A stretch of DNA of 64,000 bases from Psococerastis gibbosa (GCA_963971405.1 OZ020485.1:32941921-33005920); one strand, 5' to 3'; shown: positions 45,748 to 57,900, numbered from the stretch's first letter. Notes: a model not told the origin generated them from the letters alone. A program made the numbers and translations.

Positions 45748-45920
45748 ACTCACTCTTCTGCCTTGCCTTCTGGCAATGAATGAGATCCCTCTGAACTCTG
45801 AAGGATGATATTCTTATAATATATATAATAAAATTTATATATATAATATAAAAATATATATATGAAATTATATGTAGAATAAAATGGCTAATAGTCTGTA
45901 TTTGAAATAAAGTATTTATG

Positions 45921-46773
45921 TTTTCCAATTTATACGTAGTATAAGGAAAGCTTTGTGACGGTCAAAATTTTCGATTCCGAGATTTCAAAGGATTTACACG
46001 TTTTCAGGTCCCAGGAACCCAAAAAAGTGGTTTTTACGAAATGTCTGTCTGTCTGTCTGTCTGTTCGTCGATTTCCGGGCAAACTACTCGGTCGATTTTA
46101 ATGAAATTCGGCATGTAGGTTCACAAAAATCATACCTCGGAACAATTTTTTTATTTTGGGCTAACTCAATTTGGGGGGTTTTTATTTTCAAAAAACTTCA
46201 AAAAAACGTCAAAAAAAATTATTTCTCCAAAACGGCTCCAACGATTTGTATTAAATTCACATATGTTGTAGTTGTTGTTAATGTTGATAAAATGCGGGGG
46301 GTCGCTTGCCCCTTGACAGTTTGGTTCTGGGGGTAAAAAAATAAAAATGACAAAATTTTAATGAAAAATGACTAAAAAATAATTTTTCTGTGACACCTTT
46401 ATATCGATGATTTCTACCTTCAGGTATGTTTTAGGTGTTAAATGGAGTAACGAAACCGGACAGGTTGCTTTCCCATAAAAGTATTTGGTTTTGTACAAAA
46501 AAATGTTTTTTTGAAAAAGTGATAGAAAATTCACGCTCAAATGCATTGCGTGCCCTGCCAGTATTGCTGTATGGTAATGTGTTGGTCTGATCTATCTAGA
46601 ATTTACCTCACCACCAGTGACGAGTGACGCCAGGTGGACACCCCCCCCCCCCCCCGAGATATCGGAAATTTAACCATAGGAAAATTATTTACCATGAAAT
46701 TATTCATTTTCTCTATCTACTAATTTTGATAAATTGGAAAGCATGTTCGAGTAAACTCAGACCGGTTCTTTTA
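45921..46773 (+). mobile_element. 850-bp dispersed repeat with (TCTG)n, copy 2
   Basis: Collinear with 16,193-17,038 throughout, with a shorter (TCTG)n and a C14-C17 tract near 46,640. Ends GTTCGAGTAAACTCAGACCG. No ORF. Confidence 0.85.
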
Positions 46774-46775
46774 TA

Positions 46776-47320
46776 TCTTTTTTTATAATAATAATAATAA
46801 TAATAATGCCTTGAAAAAAAGTAGATACAGCGAGATTAAGGCATATGACTCTCTCTTTCACCTAACCGTACAATATCAACGATAGTTTAATAGAAATATT
46901 TGTAAATATTAAACTAGTAGTACATTCATACCGAATATCTCCCATCCCCTCTATTCAAGTTAACAGTCACACTAATTCAAATAATAACTTAGTCTACTAA
47001 ATTAACATAGGTTTTTATTTATAACCGCTTTCGAGTTTTAAGGATGGTTCTATCGGAAGAGAATATAACTACAAATGTGATACTTTGGTTAAAAAAAAGT
47101 TTATTTTCATCACCTATTCTGACAATGACATATAAGCGTTATTGCACTTGGATCTACTGCTAAACAATATACCTGAAAGAAACGTGTCCAGAATTGAACA
47201 AAAGGGTGCAGGCAGCAGCAGGTGTAGTCAGGACAGAGATGGTGGGCCAATGGCCCGGGGCCTATGAGCGCGAGCTAAAAAAATAATGTGATATGAATGA
47301 CCGACTTAGTTTGCATGAGG
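46776..47320. other. (TAA)n and unassigned DNA
   Basis: A short (AAT)n run lies at about 46,790-46,807. The remainder has no feature I can support. Confidence 0.4.
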
Positions 47321-47328
47321 GGACTCGC

Positions 47329-47596
47329 CGCACCCTGTAGTAGTAGTATGGTTTAACACAGTCCCAGGCCACGGTGTGGGCCCATAGGACTCCAGTGGAC
47401 CTCCTGATTATAGTGGATTCCGAACCACTTGGGAAACACAGTGAAGTCACACGATTAGTTCGGAGGTGACCAGGTCAAGTCCTACCATGTTTCCCTACCG
47501 GCACTGTGCACACGACCAATTTATCTGCAGCTTTGAACCTGCTCTGGTCCGCTGGATTCAACTTGGTATGGTGGCCGGCCCGCCGCACCCTGTAAT
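47329..47596 (-). repeat. Dispersed repeat E, inverted copy
   Basis: Starts TAGTAGTAGTATGGTTTAAC, then CCAGGCCACGGTGTGGGCCC, GACCTCCTGATTATAGTGG, GAGGTGACCAGGTCAAGTCC, to GCTGGATTCAACTTGGTATG. It is the reverse of 44,960-45,215 with high identity. Confidence 0.75.
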
Positions 47597-47714
47597 CTTA
47601 TTATATTCACGCCACAAGCTGGTTGTCTATACGACCCTTGTCCCTTGGTGCAGTCGAGGAACAATGTCGAACGACGAACAGTCAAACACTGACCAAACCT
47701 AATGTCTCATCAAG

Positions 47715-47860
47715 GGGTATCTCATGGTAGCGTACTTGAACATGTACCACTCCCTACACACCATGCGATCGGAGACTTGTCGTAACTCGACACAAGTATA
47801 TTAAGTGAGTTGTCTGAAGAGCTTATTCGGATACATCTATTAAAATACTATATGCTCTGT
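47715..47860 (+). mobile_element. SINE family D
   Basis: TATCTCATGGTAGCGTACTT, ACACCATGCGATCGGAGACT, TGTCGTAACTCGACACAAG, GAAGAGCTTATTCGGATACA. Head diverged, tail short. Confidence 0.7.
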
Positions 47861-48967
47861 AACAGAGACCAAAATACTCTTACTTCTTAATTGACCTCTG
47901 TGATCTTTTCGCTGTATTATTGACAGCGACTCATTGGCCCGCCCTCACCCCCCAGAAATGAGAAAATTTAAGATGAAATTATTATTATTATTTTTTTTAA
48001 AGGACTTTTTATGGACCCAGGCCTTCTTATAGTGGCCCGTAAGTACTAGATGAAATTAACTAATGTGAGTTGGTTTGGCCAGCAGATCTGCTAGATCTTC
48101 GTGTCAACAGGGAGTGGTGAACAGCTCGTCCAGGGTCTCTATTCACAGATAGGAGTTGACAGCCATATTATGCGGCTTGGTCTCACACAGAAAGTATCCC
48201 TATAGGTTATATGCCAATACTATGTGTCTATTAGTCTAACTACGGAGTCAAATCTTGGCAAATACTACCTGCGGCCGCAATATATTTCAATTATCATTCA
48301 CAATATTTCTTAAAAATTAAACGTAAACCTGATTCATTACATCACAGCGGTGGACGCCCCAATATGCCCCGTCTTACCATACTACCAGAGGTCGTGACAT
48401 CACTGCTTGGCCAATGGACATTTCCTCAGTGTCAGATCCTCCATCTGCATTGAAAACAAAAAGCAGAAGAGGTGAGAAGAACGTACATATTGTAGTAGGC
48501 TTTATTATTTTGTACCTATAAGCAAACCGGAAACTGTAGTTTGATATTGTTATTAAGTATAATACTCGAATACGCTACGTTACAGTATACGGAAGAAAGG
48601 TGTTTTTGTCAGCTGGCATACAGCATGGAATTCTGTATTTTTTGGCTTTTGGCTTTATTCAAGTTCTGCTACTGTATCCATTTGAAATTTCAGATCAGAG
48701 GGACTCTTAAGCTTACCAAATTATAACCCGTCAACTGATCTGAGATAGTAATGTCATGGGCTTAGGGTCCTTTTGAAGACCCGGAGCAGAAGGACACTCT
48801 TTTTCAGTTGTCTGTCCGCCTGTCTGTCTGTCCAAGAATACTCCTGATTTACACATTATATATTGCAGTATTATATGGAGTGCCGTAAATTACACTGACA
48901 TTAAACTAACTTTGGTTGAAGAGGTAACCTCCACGTTATTACCGAAATTAGAGGATATAGAAAAACT

Positions 48968-49039
48968 GGGCTTGGCAGGATTCGAACCCACGATCTACGC
49001 CTAACCGGGGCGTCGTCTTAACCGCTCGACTACAAGCCC
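48968..49039 (-). tRNA. tRNA-like unit with intact cloverleaf (probable SINE head)
   Basis: Reversed 72-nt unit folds as a cloverleaf: acceptor GGGCTTG/CAAGCCC (7 perfect pairs), D arm GTC..GAC, anticodon stem ACGCC/GGCGT with loop CCGGTTA, variable AGATC, T arm GTGGG-TTCGAAT-CCTGC. The loop has C at position 33 instead of the near-universal U and would give anticodon GGT. Flanking tail sequence is shared with the copies at 8.1 and 49.1 kb. I therefore favour a SINE head or pseudo-tRNA over a working gene. Confidence 0.55.
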
Positions 49040-49091
49040 GCACAAGAACAGTTGATGTATATCCTCTACTTATATGCTCGTATTGACATGA

Positions 49092-49185
49092 TTCGTAATG
49101 TTAGACAGGTTAGCACAGCCCCGGTTAGGCGTAGATGGTGGGTTCGAATCCCGCCATGCCCAGTTTTTCTATATCCTCGAATTCG
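49092..49185 (+). mobile_element. tRNA-like SINE head and tail, inverted partner of 48,968
   Basis: AGCCCCGGTTAGGCGTAGAT, GGTGGGTTCGAATCCCGCC, ATGCCCAGTTTTTCTATATC then CTCGAATT. It matches the reversed unit at 48,948-49,039, about 55 bp away, giving an inverted pair. The acceptor 5' strand is lost, so this copy cannot make a complete cloverleaf. Confidence 0.7.
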
Positions 49186-49518
49186 GTTAATAATTCTGTT
49201 GGCTATGCTTATAAGCAGACATGCATAATTTTAACGAGATTGGAATAGTAACAATTTTGAGATTTGGGTGCAGATTTACATATCGTACAAGTAATTTGTT
49301 AATTGTGCACATAAAAATAAGTTATTCAATAAAATAGATTAATGTTTTACAATATTACAGTGTACCGTACGTACGAGTATAATAGTTAGAAGTTATTTAG
49401 GGATTTAGACGTAGAGCACCTAAATAGGCTTGGCTACAGCCCGATTTTTATAAATTTTTAAAAAAATTTATAAATTGTTGTTATATTGTATATTGTCTCA
49501 TTGTATCGTACTAAAATA

Positions 49519-49546
49519 TATTCATTCATTCATTCATTCATTCATT
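49519..49546. repeat. (ATTC)n microsatellite
   Basis: About six to seven tandem ATTC units. Confidence 0.9.
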
Positions 49547-49676
49547 TTGTGGTTTTAAGCTCTCTGACACACTAGTCCTATTATAATCCTATATAATAGT
49601 TGTGGGCTATGGGTCGGCCCCACCACACTTGAAATTGTCTCAGTAAGTAATGCTGCACGGAGACTCGTATCTGTAC

Positions 49677-49857
49677 TTGGTTAAGTCATGCTTTCGCCTG
49701 TTTCATTGCGTCAGTGGTAAGCTTGTCTCAGCTTGTCCATTATCGCTCGTTGCCGGTGTAGGTTGACATCGAGGACGTATACCAGATTGCCAATGTCAAA
49801 AAAGTTATACGGAAACAATACAAATCATGTCTGAAATCCATTGAGTCGTTGGCATTG
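49677..49857. repeat. Dispersed repeat E/F fragment
   Basis: GGTTAAGTCATGCTTTCGCC, GCCGGTGTAGGTTGACATCG, ATACGGAAACAATACAAATC, GTCGTTGGCATTG. Collinear with 2,553-2,732 and cut by the S1 SINE that follows immediately. Confidence 0.75.
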
Positions 49858-49859
49858 AA

Positions 49860-50067
49860 CAAGACATGTAGAGTAGTGGTACGGACTCTGACTTTCTCCT
49901 GAGTCCCACACTGGCTACATTTTCTGGCCATGCTTCGGAGGGCATGGAAAGCAGGCGGTCCCGGGTCTTTCTAGTTGAGTGTAAGAGAAGGCTTTATAGC
50001 CCTAACTCCGCTAGGTTGGCTTAGTAATAGAACAAAAAAAGTCCTTATTTATTTATTTATTTATTTA
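49860..50067 (+). mobile_element. SINE family S1
   Basis: Head AAGACATGTAGAGTAGTGGT, GCATGGAAAGCAGGCGGTCC core, TTGAGTGTAAGAGAAGGC, CTCCGCTAGGTTGGC, tail (TTTA)n. B box shortened (TCCTGAGTCCCAC). It interrupts repeat E/F. Confidence 0.88.
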
Positions 50068-50069
50068 AG

Positions 50070-51220
50070 GAACTTATGGGTCTTTAATTACTTATTAGGA
50101 CTTTAATTATTCCCAATGACGGTCCCGCTCAGTATTCCTCACGACCCTAAGGAGACGTTTCTAAGGGTGGTGGGCACAGCCCTAAATTAGTGCTTTTAGC
50201 TTTGCTTGACGTTCTTCCCCCTGTAAACGTAAATGTGAATCTTTTCCTACGTCAAGCCCTTTCAAAACATGTGATATAAAGTCTATATTTTAGGGAAGAA
50301 CAGTACGGCCTGGAACTTGTTCCCCGTCATAGTTGTCTTCAAGTTTAACTGACAGTTATGAGTTTACTCGGAAAACTTTGTTCAAGTTGCCTTTCTCCTC
50401 TCTTTCATGCTATTTCGACAATTATTTCGACTCTGCCATTATATAGGAGTTTCCCTTGTACGTTATTAATCACTTAGTTCCATTGTTGTCGTCCTCGCCG
50501 TCCAAAGTTCCCGCATGTCACATCAAAAGTGCTCCGTTGAAAAAACTTTTGAAGGTAAAAGGTGGAAGGGGGGAGGGGGGGGGGGGTAAGGAGCTGCGTG
50601 ACAGTTTTGACGAAAGTTGCTTCAGAAACATTATGGGAGGGGGGGGAGGGGAAGATTGCTTTATTATCAAAAGTTATTACTCTTTTTATTAGTATTTGTT
50701 ATAAGGGCTAATCGCGCCGAGGAATTTTAGTTAAATTTGGATGCTTCAAAATCAGTGGACTGAAGTGTATGGTCATTTAACATGTAACACTAGTAGTACA
50801 ATCATTTGGTATAGTTTTACCGGGAGTTTTGAAAATTGGCGATTTTATAGATTTCGATGTGTTCTTTACGAATTTCAACTATGCTCCCTCGTATCTTTGC
50901 CACTCGAGCCACCATCTTGGAAAAATAGCGCCTAAAAACCGTTTTTTGACAATATCTCCTTTCCGACTCATTTTACGATAAAAATACCTATATACAACAA
51001 ATTACACTAGAGAAAATTTCCTATAATTTATGTATTAATTTTTATTTTTTAAAACCAATTATTTTAGCGTACGAGCGCCGCAAAGTCTACTTCAACATTT
51101 GTTCTGGCCAAAAACTCATTTCCACATCACCATGCGGCAGAGTAAGAAGCACGTTTTTTTTTGGCGTGACAACGTCTAATAAATCGATGACCGCTGGCTG
51201 GAATATTGGGTGCATGTACG
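50070..51220. other. No gene recognised; G tracts near 50,575 and 50,640
   Basis: Two G-rich runs (GGGAGGGGGGGGGGGG-like) occur in a 78-codon frame that has no protein character. No transposon ends were matched. Confidence 0.4.
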
Positions 51221-51227
51221 AAAAAGT

Positions 51228-51858
51228 GTTACTCCGATGGGTGACACTCATCCGTAATGTTCATCCGGTACGCGGGTTTAAAGCAGATGTAGAAGGACTA
51301 TCTCAATTTAAATTATACCCATTTCTTCGCCTATTCTTCCTCTAGTTCCTCTTTCAAGCCATGCTACATTTTTTGTCATAGGGCAAGGGGTTCGACTTTG
51401 GAAGGTGGAAACGTGAGGAGATCCGCCCAAATTAGGCCCGAATTTGCAGATTTTCATCGAAAATAGGCCTTTTTCAGCCGCGTTTTTGGGGGGTGTTAAC
51501 ATCAATTTGAAAACTTCAAACTACTTTAGTTCTTTTCCACCTTACTCTTTCTAGACATTATATTCAGTTTTACTATCTGTCTCTTCGTTCAGGCTCAGTG
51601 AGTGTATAAGCCATCCGTGTTTCGGAGGAGAACAGGTTAAAAGGGTACTTTTCCAATTACATGCATAGAGTGAAAACATTTCACAGCCTGCAATTTTCAA
51701 CCGAAATGAATTTTTAATGTTTCATTAGAAGCAGTATGAATTAAGGTTTCAAACGAGTATAAGAACATATTTTCAAAATTACCCCTTCACCTCGTAAACA
51801 CGAGAGGAACCCGCGTAAGGGATGAACATCACGGATGAGTGTCACCCATCGGTGTTAT
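51228..51858. mobile_element. Foldback element, ~45-bp inverted ends
   Basis: Left CCGATGGGTGACACTCATCC, GTAATGTTCATCC..ACGCGGGTT. The right is its complement AACCCGCGTAAGGGATGAAC .. GGATGAGTGTCACCCATCGG. About 630 bp with no ORF of note. A fragment (CACTCATCCGTAATGGG) recurs near 52,846. Confidence 0.8.
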
Positions 51859-52092
51859 CTATTCAATGGTATGGTAGAGGAACTGACAATTACCAATGAC
51901 AGACAATTACGGATGCTGACGTACTTAGCAAGCAGCTGTCGGATGTTTTAGTAACTAACTTGAATTTTGTGACAATAAATTTTTGCATTTGGTTGACAAT
52001 TAATTGTTGAATGCACCATATTATTCACTGTTCAACATTATTATTGCAGGCCTAAGAAGGTTGCAGTGTTGCACTTAGCAATAGTGCTAGAT

Positions 52093-52139
52093 GACCCTAA
52101 CTCCGCTAGTGGGGACTAGGCTAGTCATTATTTATTTAA
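52093..52139 (+). mobile_element. SINE S1 3' fragment
   Basis: GACCCTAACTCCGCTAGTGG .. GGCTAGTCATTATTTATTTA corresponds to the S1 3' end and tail. Confidence 0.6.
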
Positions 52140-52425
52140 GCTCCATTTTATACTTGGATTATCTGATGAATTATTTAATTTGTGGTTGTTCCGTTTTTGT
52201 ACAACATACTTCAGCGTATTTTGGTCACCCCTACACAGGAAACATGTGTGTACCGTTTCATCATATTTTGGATTAATAACTTTAGAGTATTTTCACAAGA
52301 AGTGACATGGCAAATGACTGAGAGTAGAAAAAATGAAACATTGTATGATAGGTGGGTATATGATGAATACAATATTAAATACTGTAATATAGTTTCAAGA
52401 TGCAATCTCCTGGAATAGTCTAGTT

Positions 52426-52761
52426 CAGGGGTTCCCAAACTGTAGTTCATAGACCACCGGTTGTCCACAGACATACAGTATATATCAGGTGGTCCACGGA
52501 GCAAAGTAAGAAATAAGAAAATTAAGCGGCTGAGTTATTGGAAATTACTATAATTAAGTAAAATACAGTAAGTTTTGGCACTGAACTATAAAATCTAACC
52601 GATATCAGTCCCAAACATTTAATCAAATATTAGCACGTAAGCGCAAACTACTTGATCTTGGTCCTAGGATTGGACGATTTTCTAGTCACGGTCATGGCGG
52701 TCCACGGAAAATCATAAAATAATCTAGTGGTCCACGGACAAAAAAAGGTTGGCAACCTCTG
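52426..52761. mobile_element. hAT-type MITE
   Basis: 336 bp with ends CAGGGGTTCCCAAACTG and GGTTGGCAACCTCTG. Internal GGTCCACGGA repeats occur on both sides, as in well-known hAT MITEs with GGTCC-rich arms. Flanks GTCTAGTT and GTCTCTAGTT suggest an 8-bp duplication later altered by a CT insertion. Non-coding. Confidence 0.85.
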
Positions 52762-52905
52762 GTCTCTAGTTGCAAGAGAACTAGACTATGAAACGGAAGG
52801 TCGAAGTTCGAGGTTCGACATCAAAGTAAACATTTTCCGGGTCCACTCATCCGTAATGGGTACGCTTAGGGGTTAGCTTCATTGGTAAGGGAAAAATGTT
52901 GCTAA

Positions 52906-53076
52906 GGCGCCTGTTCCACTTGTCAATATTCCGTCATTTGTGCATCATTAATTTTTCTGTTTTAAGGAGACTATTATATAGATAATTAACTTATCTATTA
53001 TAAATTAAGTTATAATATGGTAAAGACTTATTATTGATGCATAAATGACTGAATATTGACAAGTGGAATAGCCGCC
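52906..53076. mobile_element. MITE subfamily C, short copy
   Basis: 171 bp: GGCGCCTGTTCCACTTGTCA then ATATTCCGTCATTT on the left, AAATGACTGAATATTGACAA then GTGGAATAGCCGCC on the right. AT-rich symmetrical centre. Confidence 0.85.
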
Positions 53077-53799
53077 TGACCACAACATCCCAAATAATGC
53101 AGTAGTCAAGAGATGCTCTACCAGACACCAGGGTTTCTCGTGCACAACCTTCTTTAATGGTTTTTAGAACTTAAAGAGGGATTGTAAGACGATGCAAAGT
53201 GAAAAATAAGGAGAGAATAAATTTGGATAGTGTAAAAAGTGATTGAGATGAGGTCAGGGACCCTTCGGGATGGCCTTTACAGGGGTTGACCATCTTGGAC
53301 CATCTCCAGGGGGTTTACAACCCCCGGAGGTTATCATCCAACCTTTATTCTTTCCTTTTCCTGTCAAACACTAATTTGTTTTCTCTTCAAATGTGTCCCT
53401 TCATCCCCCATAGCATTTGCTTGCCTCGGTGTTTTCCCCTTCGGCGTGTAAGGGAGAATATTTGTGTTATGATGAATTCATCTTTATGGTAAGAGCTCCC
53501 CTGCGGTCGTTTAGTACTCATCTGGTGCTTGTTTTGTTGCTCTCTTCTTTTGAGGAGAGCCGCTGATTTACTATTGTAGCTTTAGAGCCTGACTAATATT
53601 TCCTAGTAACATCTTGTGATATGGTACCTAGGATCCTAGTTGTAAGGTGATATCCAGGATTTTTTTCAGGGGGGGGGGGGCTGTGGTGACTATTTTCCAT
53701 ACTAGTGTAAAAACTTTCTTATTAGCTAATTGTATGGATAATTTACATATATAGTGTATTATTTAGAAGTTATGGTGTTACTTGGGTATAAATAAATAT

Positions 53800-53960
53800 C
53801 GACTTCGATGGCAATGCGTGCTTGTTCTTGTGCGAGTCTCTACAAGTCATGCGATCGGAGACGTCTCGTATAATTCAACACGGGTACTAACCTACAGAGG
53901 CGACTGAAGAGGTCAATCATTCATTAAATTGTTTGCATCCAATAAAACTTTTTTTTTAAA
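53800..53960 (+). mobile_element. SINE family D
   Basis: GACTTCGATGGCAATGCGTG head, GTGCGAGTCTCTACAAGTCA, GCGATCGGAGACGTCTCG, CCTACAGAGGCGACTGAAGA, then a T-rich tail. Confidence 0.78.
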
Positions 53961-54078
53961 TACAATAAAAATGAGAGCATAGGCACATCAAATGTCAATT
54001 ACAGGTAATGTAGGTATTCAGTAGCTCTGGTGCGGGCCCAGGCTGATGACCGATAGAAGAGTAATGGCTACCAACAGA

Positions 54079-54175
54079 AAGAAAGAAGAAAGAAAGAAAA
54101 TTGTCTTTAATTTCCATAAGGGCGAGTTTTGGGCCTTTCGGCCCACTCTTACAATTAACCCATAACAGAGCATAC
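54079..54175 (-). mobile_element. Retroposon 3' tail (TTTGGGCCTTTCG family)
   Basis: AAGAAAGAAAGAAAATTGTC, TTTTGGGCCTTTCGGCCCAC, TCTTACAATTAACCC. Immediately precedes a plus-strand LINE fragment, so two unrelated retroelements abut. Confidence 0.7.
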
Positions 54176-54204
54176 TTCGCAAGCTTAAACCAAAACGCAA
54201 ACCA

Positions 54205-54640
54205 CGAAGCTGAAGATCCACAGAACCATTTTAAGACCGGTTGCAACATACGGCCAACGACCATAATAATCTGTGAGAATTAAAAAGGAAGATAAAAAGG
54301 GGAATCTATGGACTTCTCAAAGAAAATAGAGAGTGGTTTATAAAAAACAACTCGGAAATAGATGCAATTCTCAATGGAGAAGCCATAGTATGTTTTGTGA
54401 AAGCACAGCGTTTAAGATGGCTGGGACACGTCGAAAAAATGTCAGAGAACCGCATGCCTAACAAAATGTATAAATTAGGGACGTCCACGAAACTGCTGGA
54501 AGGATGAACTAGAAACCGACCTCCGCGAGTTCCGAGTCCGTAGATGGTGAAGCGTCGTACAAAACCGAGATGTTTGGAGGAGTGTTGTTGAGCAGGCCTA
54601 TCAAGGGCTGTAGAGTTAGAAGAAGAAGAAGATAGTCAGA
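54205..54640 (+). pseudogene. LINE reverse transcriptase C-terminal region (lineage 2)
   Basis: LKIHRTILRPVATYG matches the LIRPVLTYG..W motif after the RT domain. Then GIYGLLKENREWFIKNNSEI, VKAQRLRWLGHVEKMSENR (54,391-54,450) and, after a frameshift and stop, KDELETDLREFRVRRW and RDVWRSVVEQAYQGL. This order is the standard tail of LINE ORF2. The element ends in (GAA)n at about 54,620-54,632. It is the longest coding relic here but still only about 145 codons. Confidence 0.8.
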
Positions 54641-54999
54641 TATAACATTTTGCGGACAGGCGAAGTAAATCATGTTACAATAACTGCGAATTTTGCCATG
54701 TCATTTAGGTAGTCTCTATCATGTATACGGTTGAAACCATCGAGCCTATACAACCAGCATTCACAGTGGTCAAATTGCTCACTGACAAGTCAGAGATACG
54801 AACAAGAACCACTGTGTTTCCACAAGTGTGCCGATAGCTTTGTACTGACTTTAGTGGGTAGACAAAGTTGCCGATTTGGAAGGATAAATAGCAATCGGTC
54901 GTGATGAGCTGCTGCTTGAGGGCAAAAGTAGAAAAGGAAAATTTAATTTTGAATATTGTGGTCAGTTTTAACAAGCCCAACAAAGGCACTTGATATGCG

Positions 55000-57900
55000 T
55001 GTGTGAACAGGGCACCCAGGACTGAAGGTATATTTTATAGCTGTTACTGAACCTCTTCGTAGTTATCTTAAGTTATCTATTGACCGGGTTGGTCCAACCT
55101 CATCCCATTCATGCAAGCTAACTTATGAGAGGAAAAAGTATAAGTTAACGCAATACGAAAATAAAGTAATATGAAAATTAATTTATCGAACTACTTCAAA
55201 CAAGGGGAGTAAAATACAATAATTTCGTGCCCAAAAATTTACCATAACAAGCAAAATGGTTAATGTCGAGGAAAAATCATAGAAGCGCATAAAGCAACGG
55301 AGATGGGAAAGTAAACCCCTCCCCCGCTCCGTATTGGAACCCTGCCGAAATCACACCGTTATAAAACCGCAACAAGGGTAAACGAAATTAATTTTTAGGA
55401 AAACTTCCGTCTTTAGAAAGTAACAGCGGCAATAAAACAGAGAAAAATCCTTAATTTCGAGTTATTCTGGTCTGAGGTTTCTTGAATGCACCCCTCCATG
55501 CTACATAGCCCCTTCCCTCGGGCTTCAAATTGATTCTGCATAATGCGGCAGGTGGCGAGGCCCTCGGCCATCTTTCTTTTTGTGTCTTCAAATCTCTGTT
55601 CCAAGCCTCCCTAACATCCCCCCCCAAAACCCTCGCTCGACTAACTTCCTTTGTCAGATTTCTTTTTGAATTTTGAAAAGGAAAAAACGGTTTTCCATAC
55701 GATTCCGGTTCTCACTGATAAAACCTTTTCAAGTTTCAACTTCTATCATTTTTTCCTCTTCCCTCGCGAACTCCAGTCTTCCCTCTTTCTTTCCTTAATT
55801 CACAGAAAACTTCCATCTTGACTCGTTGCGATAAAAAAGTGAAATACAGTGTTTTCCTTTCTACCAAATTTGAGATTGGCTTCTGCCCATAAAGGAAACT
55901 TGAGCTGTGTATTAAACAAATCATGTCAATAGCAAATATTTTGCTGCAATAGTTAATGAATCGCTTTATTCTTCAGTCAATTTTGCAATAGATCATAAAA
56001 TATTATGAAAAATAGGTACAACAAATTAACAAAGCGATTTTGAAATAGTGTCGTAGGGACAAGAAATTATTCTTAATTTTGATATTGTTTTAAAATTAAA
56101 AGCTAACATACGGTAGGGTGGTAGGCATGATATAGGTTGTCGGTTAGCAAAGTGTTAGCAGAGTGACGATCGTACCCATATTTTAATAATTGTTCTCAGT
56201 TTCATTGTTAAGTATAGGCCTGCGTACATATAGAGTTTCAAGATATCCTAGCTTTTATTACGTAGTTATACTGCATTTAATTGGTTTAAGTTATTTATTT
56301 ATTTTTTTACTTTTCATCATCATTAATATTGTTTTATGTTGTACTATTTTCCAGTGACAAAAGTTGCGTTTATATACACTGTACAGAAGATACAATTTTA
56401 AAATCACCATAAACCATGAACAAAGAATTAAAATGCAAGCATAAAGCTCGGGTAAAAGAGTGGAAAAGCAAATTAAATAACAAAAAATGTTGGAAATGAA
56501 TTTTTTTTGGGGGGGGGGGGGAAGAAATGTTGTTGAAAGAAAGGATGGAAAATGGATGAAACCATTACAGCCGTTTTCGAAATCGTCCACTTGGAATAAA
56601 ATTTAAAGAAAATTGTATGCCCAGAAATCTTAGTTGACGTCACCTGTAACATTTACATTTAATATCTTAGAACCTTCTTATACAATAAAAAGAATCAACT
56701 ATGAAGAATATAAAAAGAATTCAAGCCTGATATAAAATGCACGTTGTGATGTTTCTATTGGGGATACGAGTGAGAAAAGAAAACTCCCTCGGAAAATAGC
56801 TATAAAGAAACCGCGAACAAGACTTATTTTTGAATATTCATGTTTGGTTCTTCGTTCTAATACACCCTGCGTTTTTACGTTCACAATTGAAATATTTTTC
56901 AGTAACTGCTTTAGACAGTATTTTCCTAATAAGGTTCGGATAAAATCAAGAACCTACAACAGGTATCAAAACAACTCAACGTTTCATGTGAAATAATGTT
57001 TATTGGCGCATCCATGGCAAAAATTTTGGGGGCGAACCATTTTAATTAAGGAGGGTGTTTTAATGTTTTATCGTATTTTGAGGAGACTTTTACGTTTGTA
57101 TGTCATTTCCAATCCAAACATGAGCTGCAATTGTAGGAGTTGTAGCCTATACCTATTTGTTTGATAGGTACCTGTATACAACATTCGAACAAACCCTAGA
57201 TGCAGTATATCAGTACAATATTTATCACACGCGTGAAAACCCCCCTGGTTGTTGTATCAATTTGTTTGACTTAGGCCTGTGGAATATTGATGGGGTACTC
57301 AGCAGTTGGCGGAGCTAGCGCACCACACAAGTCGGCGCCACTGAAATGTTATAATAAGATATATATTTATAGGCCTTATGCTATAAATATAACATGTTTA
57401 CATTCTGAATCATATACGGTATGAGTAGTAGGTTACTATTGTAGTTGTATGTGATATGGCATACTAAATTGTATGTTTCATTTTTAGATTAGGCTAACCT
57501 TGGCGTATACCGCTCGATTGATTTCCATGTTGCAACAGCCAAAAATGGTTCAAGCATGTAATTATTTAATTGAATTCCATCTGATATCATTCTTGGTTCT
57601 AATTGCCTGTTGCAACTTGAAGATTGTCAGTCAGTCTGTCTAGTGTACTTAAAAGCGTACTTAATAGTGTACTTAATAGTATATACTTCAAACACATCCT
57701 AAGATTAATATCTATTGTGACTTGCGAGGGATTCAACAATATAATCTGAAATTTAATAGACGTAGAAGGGACAAGTCGGCATAGACTCGAAATGGTATGC
57801 CCGCGGCATTGAGAGTTCAGGTACCAGGTACGCTAATAACACAAATCCAAGAAATGGAATACATTAGTCACCTGTCATACGGCCAATTCCGCGGCGCCAA

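Noticed and set aside
52762..52830. tRNA-like box sequence (TAGTTGCAAGAGAACTAG .. GAGGTTCGACATC)
   Set aside because: The B box is acceptable but arms do not form a convincing cloverleaf and no related copy was seen.
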